Shown one piece after another: positions 22,834-28,373 of a stretch of DNA of 28,373 nt. The DNA lies in the NCBI GenBank assembly GCA_017471085.1, contig JAFUWW010000004.1, forward strand, positions 1 to 28,373, written 5' to 3'. The notes under the pieces were generated by a model. That model made no database searches, had not been told where the DNA came from, and saw nothing but the letters and a program-made list of their open reading frames with translations. Each line of letters begins with the position of its first letter. The first letter of the stretch is position 1. Position numbers and translations under genes: made by a program. The DNA is from Bacteroidales bacterium (GTDB lineage Bacteria; Bacteroidota; Bacteroidia; Bacteroidales; UBA932).

Positions 22834-23978
22834 CTGATATCCATTTTGATTCGTTTGGTTTTGGGGTAAAGGTTGTTGCAGCGGGTGCCCAGGTTCTTGG
22901 CCTGTCCCAGGGGCAGTCCTTCATAGGAAAGGTACAGGAGCCCTTTCGGGGCTTCCTGCGGCAGCACCACTGCATCTCCGTGCAGATAACGGAGGGCGGT
23001 GGCGCGGTCAACGTCCCAGCACGGAAGGCCGCTGTCCGGCAGCGGGCACCGCTCGGCGCGGAAAAGGGTGAGGGGATCGGCCTTCCGGACAGGGTCCAGG
23101 GTGCCTTTCTTGCGGAGCACGGCGGCGTACTGGCCTTCGCCGGGCACCAGGCCGGGCAGCATCAGGTAGCCGCAGGCGGTGCGGACGGCAGGTTCCTGCT
23201 CTCCCATGTCCACCCATTCCGCCCCCAGCTGCTCCATGGCCCATTCCACCGTGCCGTCGTTCTCTTTCCGGTTGAAGGTGCAGGTGGAGAAAAGGAGCAG
23301 GCCGCCTTCCTTGAGGGCAGGCCAGACATCGGCCAGGATCCTCCTTGCCCGGGCGGCGCAGAAATCCACGGTTTCCGGCGACCAGTCTTCCTGTGCCTTG
23401 ATGTCCTTGCGGAACATGCCCTCGCCGGAGCAGGGGACGTCGGAGAGGATAAGGTCGAAGATGCCGGAGCCGCCGAAGGCCGACGGATCCCGCGAAACGG
23501 TTCCGACGGCGGGGTCTCCCCAAGTGGCTACGTTGCTCCGGAGGACGCCGTACCGGGCGTGCATTACTTCGTTGGCGAGCAGGAGGGATTTCCCTCCGTC
23601 ATGGGCACGCAGCGAGGCGGCGAGGTCCGTGGTTTTCCCGCCCGGCGCGGCACAGAGGTCCAGCACGCAAAGTCCTTCATGCATCGGGCCGATGAGCTGC
23701 CGGAACAGATGCCCCACAAACATGGCCGACGTGTCCTGCACATAATAGGCGCCGGCATGGAAAAGAGGGTCGAGGGTAAAGACCGGCCGCTCCGGGAGAA
23801 GGTATCCATAGGGACTCCAGGGCACGGGTTCCGCCTTTTCGAAGGGACACACCGTGCTTTTGGAGGGGTTCAGGCGGACCGATACGGAGGGAGCCTCCTC
23901 CAGTGCCTGCAGCACCGTGGCGGCATATTCCTTCCCCACCGATTCCAGGAGGAGGTCTGTAAACGGCTTACTTGGCAT
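22830..23978 (-). CDS. RsmF/NOL1/NOP2-type RNA 5-methylcytosine methyltransferase
   Basis: This S-adenosylmethionine-dependent enzyme probably methylates cytosine C5 in 16S rRNA. From the ATG at 23978 it has 382 residues. The SAM-binding motif is DLCAAPGGKTTDLA (107-120). The two catalytic cysteines are in DVPCSGEGMFRK (C183) and FSTCTFNRKEN (C233). The C-terminal 100 residues include a PUA-like region (GLLYLSYEGLPLGQAKNLG). The ATG is preferred over a TTG 24 bases upstream. It overlaps the stop of the START-like gene by 11 bases. The exact rRNA position modified is not readable from sequence. Confidence 0.9.
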   Translation of the reverse strand: MPSKPFTDLLLESVGKEYAATVLQALEEAPSVSVRLNPSKSTVCPFEKAEPVPWSPYGYLLPERPVFTLDPLFHAGAYYVQDTSAMFVGHLFRQLIGPMHEGLCVLDLCAAPGGKTTDLAASLRAHDGGKSLLLANEVMHARYGVLRSNVATWGDPAVGTVSRDPSAFGGSGIFDLILSDVPCSGEGMFRKDIKAQEDWSPETVDFCAARARRILADVWPALKEGGLLLFSTCTFNRKENDGTVEWAMEQLGAEWVDMGEQEPAVRTACGYLMLPGLVPGEGQYAAVLRKKGTLDPVRKADPLTLFRAERCPLPDSGLPCWDVDRATALRYLHGDAVVLPQEAPKGLLYLSYEGLPLGQAKNLGTRCNNLYPKTKRIKMDIR

Positions 23979-24423
23979 TCCCGCCCCACATGTTCGGGTC
24001 AAATCCCTCCGGCATTTTTCCGTTGGAGGCGTCTACGAGGCCGTCCACCATTTTGTCCAGGGCCTCCTTGATCTTGCCGGAGAGCATCATCTTCATCATG
24101 AGGTTGAGGTCTGCCTGTGCCTTGATCCAGAATTCCGTCTTGAAAGGATCTTCCCTGGCCGGCTCGAAATGCAGTTCGATGAAAAAGCCGAAGGGAGCGT
24201 CGTAATCCACCAGCTCGATCCGGGAATAGGGGACCCGCTGGTGCACTTTGACGCCGATGTGGAAGCCCTGTACCGTGGCGGTGAGGGTGTCGAAATCGGC
24301 CTGGATCATGTCTTTCTTGTCTTCCGGGAGCATGCGCTGGAAATTCTGCAGGTCCGTGAAAGACATATATAGTTCATAAGGTTGACGGGAAACAATCCCG
24401 TGCTTGCTTTCTAATTCCACCAT
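23968..24423 (-). CDS. START-like (SRPBCC) domain protein
   Basis: This 151-residue protein is of the Bacteroidetes START-like/SRPBCC type, a helix-grip fold with a hydrophobic cavity. The N-terminus MVELESKHGIVSRQPYELYMSFTDLQNFQRMLP is typical of the fold's first strand and helices. Strands with alternating charged and aromatic residues follow (VKVHQRVPYSRIELVDYD, FGFFIELHFEP). A long C-terminal helix (about 100-130, LNLMMKMMLSGKIKEALDKMV) closes the cavity. No ligand is known. The ATG at 24423 is preferred to an earlier TTG-type start that would run through the divergent promoter. It heads the operon with the methyltransferase and the TPR protein. Confidence 0.82.
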   Translation of the reverse strand: MVELESKHGIVSRQPYELYMSFTDLQNFQRMLPEDKKDMIQADFDTLTATVQGFHIGVKVHQRVPYSRIELVDYDAPFGFFIELHFEPAREDPFKTEFWIKAQADLNLMMKMMLSGKIKEALDKMVDGLVDASNGKMPEGFDPNMWGGNAK

Positions 24424-24430
24424 GTTTTTG

Positions 24431-24453
24431 TATCTTTGCAACCTGCAAATATA
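24431..24453. promoter_or_regulatory. Interlocked divergent promoters
   Basis: TATCTTTG (24431-24438, plus strand) matches TAnnTTTG and serves the NUDIX gene at 24463. TATATTTG on the minus strand (24453-24446) serves the START-like gene at 24423. The two elements point towards each other in a 39-base gap, so the predicted start sites overlap and each transcript begins inside the other promoter. Confidence 0.6.
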
Positions 24454-24462
24454 GCAAATTCC

Positions 24463-25074
24463 ATGCACAAAATCTATTTCGGGAAACGCAGCATCATGAT
24501 TTGTTCGCCCAGGGAAGAAGCGCTTCAGGACGCCAACTCCGTGGAGTTTCACGTGGGGGAGGTGCTGGACATCCATTCGCTGGTGCGCATGTTCGAGGTG
24601 CAGGACACCCTCTCACGCATCTACATCCCCTCGGAAGATATCGAAAAAACCTACCGGCGTGTCTGTTCCGAGTTCAAGGAAGTGAACGCGGCCGGAGGGC
24701 TGGTGAGCAACCGACGCGGTGATTACCTGCTCATCTCCCGCAGCGGTCTGTGGGATCTTCCCAAGGGCCATCAGGAGCCTGGAGAAGACATGGAAGTCTG
24801 CGCCATGCGGGAAGTGCAGGAAGAAACCGGCGTGGACCAGCTGGATCTCCGCCGCCTGATCTGCATCACGGACCATGTCTATTTCAGGGACAATCTGTGG
24901 CACCTCAAGCATACTTGGTGGTACGACATGCTTTATACGGACCCCACCAACCTGACTCCGCAGCGGGAAGAAGACATCACCAAGGCGGCATGGGTGGCCA
25001 AATCGTCCCTGCCTCCTTTCCTGAAGAACTCCTATCCTTCCATCGTGGAGGTGTTCCGCGAAGCCCACATCTAG
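24463..25074 (+). CDS. NUDIX hydrolase
   Basis: NUDIX enzymes cleave nucleoside diphosphates linked to other groups, including damaged nucleotides. From the ATG at 24463 the protein has 203 residues. The NUDIX box is complete at 102-124: G102, E108, R116, E117, E120, E121 and G123 fit GX5EX7REUXEEXGU. About 80 residues before the box form a less common N-terminal region (HKIYFGKRSIMICSPREEA). The segment LWDLPKGHQEPGE resembles the diadenosine-polyphosphate group, but the substrate is not certain. It is divergent from the START-like gene and converges with the transporter gene, sharing a CTAG stop overlap. Confidence 0.9.
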   Translation: MHKIYFGKRSIMICSPREEALQDANSVEFHVGEVLDIHSLVRMFEVQDTLSRIYIPSEDIEKTYRRVCSEFKEVNAAGGLVSNRRGDYLLISRSGLWDLPKGHQEPGEDMEVCAMREVQEETGVDQLDLRRLICITDHVYFRDNLWHLKHTWWYDMLYTDPTNLTPQREEDITKAAWVAKSSLPPFLKNSYPSIVEVFREAHI

Positions 25075-26024
25075 CCCTTGGGGTGTTCCTTCCGGTACAA
25101 TTCCCAGGAATTGAACAGATTCTGCCAGATGGCATAGAGGCCGCCGGCCACGGAGGTGACAGGGGTCATGTAATTGTATCCCAGCCAGATCAGGAAGCCG
25201 GTGTTCTTCTGCCCCAGGGCCTGTCCGGCGGTGAGGCTTCCGATCCGGTCTTTCCCCATTCTGCGTCCCGCGAAGAACTGCACGAAACAGCAGAAGGCCG
25301 ATACCAGGACGATGCCGGCGACAGCCGCCATCCCCAGGCTGCTGAGCAGCAGGGCCCGTGTGGCCAGGATCATGGCCAGGGTAAGGCCTACGCCCCAGAC
25401 ATAGAAGGAGTTGGAACTCCAGCGCATGAGCCTGCGCTGCAGTTTGTGTGTGGTGTATCGGATGACCCAGGCAACCAGGCCGGGGAGGATCAGGACCGGG
25501 AACACCTTGAGGGCGATGTGCCCCACATAGGCCCAGAATCCCAGGTCGGACGAAGGATTGACGAGGGGAATCACCAGCGGAATCAGGAAGGTGCCGGCTG
25601 CATTGATCATGACCACATAGGTGACCGTGCCGGCCAGATTGCCTCCCAGCCGGTCCGTAATCACACCTGCGGCCGATGCCGTAGGGCAGATCATGCAAAG
25701 CATGGCGCACTCCAGGAGCATGCGGACATCGCCCTGCGGGGTGACGGCGACCAGCAGGGCCAGCACCAGGAAGCTGAGCACCTGCACCAGCAGGGCGCCC
25801 AGGTGCCAGCGGCTCAGTTTAAGGTCGTGAGGCGATATTTTCACGAACTGGAAGAACAGCAGGATGGCGATCACGAGCCGCTGCCCTTCGGAAACCACCG
25901 GGTGCAGCCAGGGACCGAACCGGTGCATCGCAGGGGTGAAATGATAGACAAGATACAGGCTGATTCCCAGGACGATGGCCATGGGAAGCATATAATCTTT
26001 GATCAGGCGTACTGCTTTGTTCAT
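25071..26024 (-). CDS. BASS-type transporter (bile acid:sodium symporter-like)
   Basis: This 317-residue integral membrane protein has about nine to ten hydrophobic segments from residue 13 to the end. The ICPTASAAGVITDRLGGN segment and the GQALGQKNTGFLIWLGYNY segment fit the crossover motifs of the BASS superfamily, which transports organic anions with sodium. The C-terminus ends with a short amphipathic tail (WQNLFNSWELYRKEHPKG). The substrate is unknown; it need not be bile acid. The start overlaps the YczE/YitT-like gene as ATGA, so they are coupled. The stop codon overlaps that of the NUDIX gene on the other strand. Confidence 0.82.
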   Translation of the reverse strand: MNKAVRLIKDYMLPMAIVLGISLYLVYHFTPAMHRFGPWLHPVVSEGQRLVIAILLFFQFVKISPHDLKLSRWHLGALLVQVLSFLVLALLVAVTPQGDVRMLLECAMLCMICPTASAAGVITDRLGGNLAGTVTYVVMINAAGTFLIPLVIPLVNPSSDLGFWAYVGHIALKVFPVLILPGLVAWVIRYTTHKLQRRLMRWSSNSFYVWGVGLTLAMILATRALLLSSLGMAAVAGIVLVSAFCCFVQFFAGRRMGKDRIGSLTAGQALGQKNTGFLIWLGYNYMTPVTSVAGGLYAIWQNLFNSWELYRKEHPKG

Positions 26025-26707
26025 GCCTTGGCGCGTGCCATCAGGGGCCCGAACAGTTTGTCCATCAGCGGATCCGTCACCTTCATGCAGAGACCGGTGA
26101 GCAGGGCCAGGATCAGGGTGCCTTCCCGGATGACTACGGTGGCGCCGTTGCCGGTAAGGTTCTGGAAGAACAGCCAGGCGAGGACGGCGGTAAGGACCAC
26201 CAGGGTGACGTCGAAGAGAATCTTGACCGTGCTGAAAGATGTCTTAGTCACCTTGCTGAGCACGGAGGTGGTCATGTCGCCGGCCAGGATCCAGCCTTCT
26301 CCCAGCACTTCCAGCTTGATGCCGATGGCGGTGAGCACCACGGCCACAAGGCTCAGGCCGACCTGGGCGATGTAATGGGTGGCCGGAGCGTTGATGGAGT
26401 CGAAAAGCCAGATGGCGCCGTCGCACATGTATCCGAAGACGAAGGCGGCGGGAATCTGCATCAGATAACTGGCTTTGAAGTCTTTGCGGAGGATGACCAC
26501 CTGCAGCAGGATGAACAGCAGGTGCATCATCCAGGTGAAGGTGCCGACGGAAATGCCGGTCCATTGCAGGTTGAGGACAGTGGGCGGACAGGAGGGCGGG
26601 GCGATGCCCAGATTGGACTTGATGGAAATGCCCACGCCCAGGGCGACAATGATGAGGCCGAGGGTGGAAATGCCGTACCGGACGGATATATTTTTGATTT
26701 TATTCAT
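26021..26707 (-). CDS. YczE/YitT-like (DUF6198-type) membrane protein
   Basis: From the ATG at 26707 this is a 228-residue membrane protein with about five or six helices. The N-terminal motif SVRYGISTLGLIIVALGVGISIKSNLG and the central GYMCDGAIWLFDS are typical of the YczE/YyaS/YitT-like group of unknown function, including DUF6198. The segment GEGWILAGDMTTSVLSKVTK contains the conserved G-P/G-S region. Coupling by overlap to the BASS-type transporter suggests that the two act together, for example as a regulator or accessory subunit. A start at 26728 is possible but less well placed. Confidence 0.78.
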   Translation of the reverse strand: MNKIKNISVRYGISTLGLIIVALGVGISIKSNLGIAPPSCPPTVLNLQWTGISVGTFTWMMHLLFILLQVVILRKDFKASYLMQIPAAFVFGYMCDGAIWLFDSINAPATHYIAQVGLSLVAVVLTAIGIKLEVLGEGWILAGDMTTSVLSKVTKTSFSTVKILFDVTLVVLTAVLAWLFFQNLTGNGATVVIREGTLILALLTGLCMKVTDPLMDKLFGPLMARAKA

Positions 26708-26745
26708 TCCTGACGAAAAGAAATACAAATATCCGCATATTTGTG

Positions 26746-26790
26746 TAAATTTGCAAATTGTACCTGACTTTAGATTAATTAATATATTTG
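26746..26790 (+). promoter_or_regulatory. Possible promoter elements of the M13 peptidase gene
   Basis: Two TAnnTTTG matches lie on the plus strand: TAAATTTG (26746-26753) and TATATTTG (26783-26790). The first would leave a leader of about 35 bases. The second ends 3 bases before the ATG and would give a leaderless message. Neither has a clean TTTG at 20 bases. Confidence 0.4.
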
Positions 26791-26793
26791 TTT

Positions 26794-28373
26794 ATGAAAA
26801 AGGTAGCAATGTTTATGTCTGCACTTCTGGCCTTCGCAGCCTGCGCCCCCAAGAGCGGTGCCCCGGCTTTGGATATGGCCAATCTGGATCCTTCCACTTC
26901 TCCCAAGGAAGATTTCTACCAGTACTCCACCGGCGGCTGGCAGAAAAACAACCCGCTTCGTCCGGAATTCTCCCGTTACGGCAGTTTCGACGCCATCCGT
27001 GAGCGGACGCAGGAAAACCTGAATGCCCTCTTCGAGAGCATGGCCACCATGCAGGCGGCCAAGGGTTCCGTCGACCAGAAAATCTCCGACCTCTACAAGA
27101 TGGCCCTGGACTCCACTACCCGCAATTCCCTGGGTGCCCAGCCTATCCAGCCTTATATCGCCGAGATCCAGGCTGTCGGTACCAAGGATGAACTGGCCAC
27201 CCTGCTGGGCAAGATGAACCTGGTGGGTGAAGGCGGTTTCTTCGGCGCCGGCGTGGAGGCCGACCTCACCAACAGCGAAATCCAGGTCCTCTACCTGGGC
27301 CAGGGCGGCCTGGGCATGGGCGACCGCGACTACTATCTGCTGGAAACCAACCAGGCCCTGAAGGATGGCTACAAAGCCTATCTGGAGAAGGTGCTGAACC
27401 TCGCCGGTGTGGCCGATGCCGCCAACCTGGTTTCCAAGGACATGGCCATGGAAGATGCCATGGCTGCCATTTCCTGGAGTCGTGAGCAGAACCGCGACAT
27501 GACCGCCATCTACAACCCCATGAGCACGGCGCAGATTACCGCCGCCTGGCCTGCCATCCGCTTTGACAAGGTTTGCGCGGCTGCCGGCATTCCCGCCCAG
27601 GACAAGGTCATCGTCCAGCAGCCTTCCTATTTTGACGGGCTCAACAAGCTCTTCGACAAGACCGACCTGGAAACCCTCAAGGCTTATCTTCTCTGCCAGT
27701 TCGTGAGCGGCCAGGCCGGCTCCCTCTCCGACGACTTCTATACCGCCTCCTGGGAGTTCTTCTCCCATCAGATGGCCGGTGCCCAGGAGCAGCAGCCCCG
27801 CTGGAAGCGCGCCATGAGCGTCCCCAACAGCCTTCTCGGCGAGGCCGTGGGCGAAATGTACGTGACCCGTTACTTCCCGGAGTCTTCCAAGCAGAAGATG
27901 GTGACCCTGGTGGAGAATCTCCGCACCGCCCTTGGCCAGCATATTGACGCGCTGGAATGGATGAGCGACAGCACCAAGGTCCGCGCCCGCGAAAAGCTGG
28001 CCGCTTTCACCGTGAAGATCGGTTATCCGGACAAATGGAAGGATTACAGCACCCTGGACATCGACCCGGAGAATACCTATTATGAGAATCTCCGCAATGC
28101 CAGCGCCTGGTATGTGAAGGACAACATGGACAAACTGGGCAAGCCCACGGACAAGACCGAGTGGGGCATGACTCCCCAGACGGTGAATGCCTACTACAAC
28201 CCCACTACCAATGAGATCTGCTTCCCTGCCGCCATCCTCCAGAAGCCGTTCTTCGACCCGGAGGCCGACGATCCCGTGAACTACGGCGGTATCGGCGTGG
28301 TCATCGGCCATGAGATGTCCCACGGTTTCGACGACCAGGGCTCCATGTTCGACGCCACCGGCAATATGGTGAA
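26794..28373 (+). CDS. M13 family metallopeptidase lipoprotein (3' end outside window)
   Basis: This neprilysin/PepO-like zinc peptidase cleaves short peptides in the periplasm or on the outer membrane. About 526 residues are visible. A signal peptide ends in a lipobox with C17 (LLAFAAC). The M13 N-terminal domain starts with the typical DFYQYSTGGWQKNNP. The helical domain follows, with GMGDRDYYL. The catalytic HEMSH (H506, E507, H510) is near the edge, preceded by VNAYYNPTTNEICFPAAILQ, the substrate-binding segment NAYY. The third zinc ligand and the C-terminus are outside the window. No acidic surface-export tag is visible after the cysteine. Confidence 0.95.
   Translation, partial: MKKVAMFMSALLAFAACAPKSGAPALDMANLDPSTSPKEDFYQYSTGGWQKNNPLRPEFSRYGSFDAIRERTQENLNALFESMATMQAAKGSVDQKISDLYKMALDSTTRNSLGAQPIQPYIAEIQAVGTKDELATLLGKMNLVGEGGFFGAGVEADLTNSEIQVLYLGQGGLGMGDRDYYLLETNQALKDGYKAYLEKVLNLAGVADAANLVSKDMAMEDAMAAISWSREQNRDMTAIYNPMSTAQITAAWPAIRFDKVCAAAGIPAQDKVIVQQPSYFDGLNKLFDKTDLETLKAYLLCQFVSGQAGSLSDDFYTASWEFFSHQMAGAQEQQPRWKRAMSVPNSLLGEAVGEMYVTRYFPESSKQKMVTLVENLRTALGQHIDALEWMSDSTKVRAREKLAAFTVKIGYPDKWKDYSTLDIDPENTYYENLRNASAWYVKDNMDKLGKPTDKTEWGMTPQTVNAYYNPTTNEICFPAAILQKPFFDPEADDPVNYGGIGVVIGHEMSHGFDDQGSMFDATGNMV

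Noticed and set aside
24424..24576. N-terminal extension of the START-like protein
   Set aside because: It lies inside the NUDIX gene and across both promoters; the ATG at 24423 fits the fold.
26779..28323. 514-codon minus-strand frame opposite the M13 peptidase
   Set aside because: The plus-strand frame has a signal peptide, HEMSH and M13 motifs; the opposite frame is H/G/V-rich without any domain.
1..28373. CRISPR array, insertion sequence, tRNA, rRNA or defence island
   Set aside because: No regular repeat-spacer pattern, transposase motif, cloverleaf, ribosomal RNA segment or defence gene was found on reading both strands.

Overview
The window looks like a chromosomal segment of a Bacteroidales bacterium. 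The support is the moderately high GC content, the repeated Bacteroidetes-type promoter elements (TTTG about 20 bp before TAnnTTTG, often TATCTTTG), and genes typical of that order: a DUF3127 protein, an ExbB / membrane protein / ExbD / ExbD cluster, an M13 lipoprotein peptidase, a RecQ with a C-terminal helix-turn-helix extension, and a YczE/YitT-like (DUF6198-type) protein. A more exact placement, for example near Rikenellaceae or Cryptobacteroides, is only a guess. No CRISPR array, insertion sequence, tRNA, rRNA, phage gene or known defence system was seen. Most of the window is housekeeping and envelope genes on the minus strand, with recQ, a NUDIX gene and the M13 peptidase on the plus strand.

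Layout. Bases 1-3391 hold a minus-strand operon: small membrane protein, dnaG, then metG (its 3' end lies outside the window). Bases 3602-4811 hold an FKBP lipoprotein gene and a DUF3127 gene with an SSB-like tail, ending in a strong terminator. recQ (4983-7181) is divergent from them. Bases 7239-13012 are a long, tightly packed minus-strand operon: asnS, udk, a TonB-like protein, a secreted protein of unknown function, an M16 peptidase, and a secreted/membrane protein of unknown function. Bases 13063-13780 hold a short helix-turn-helix regulator gene preceded by a promoter, a palindrome, a structured leader and a 32-codon reading frame. Bases 14004-15254 encode an alkaline phosphatase.

Bases 15269-17657 hold the exbB / orf149 / exbD / exbD cluster, which would energise outer-membrane transport. 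ansA, tatD and dprA follow upstream (17753-20695), then queA (20786-21838). Next come a TPR-like secreted protein, an RsmF-type rRNA methyltransferase and a START-like protein (21913-24423). The latter is divergent from a NUDIX hydrolase (24463-25074), which converges on a BASS-type transporter and a YczE/YitT-like membrane protein (25071-26707). The window ends inside an M13 peptidase gene (26794 onward).

I see no complete, clearly new multi-gene system. The best candidate for something undescribed is the control region at 13563-13780. It combines a near-ideal promoter, a palindrome between its two promoter elements, a leader that can pair with its own ribosome-binding site, a small reading frame with a perfect Shine-Dalgarno, and a GTGA overlap into a stand-alone C-terminal-type helix-turn-helix protein. 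A second point of interest is the DUF3127 protein with an SSB-like DDLPF tip, encoded close to recQ.
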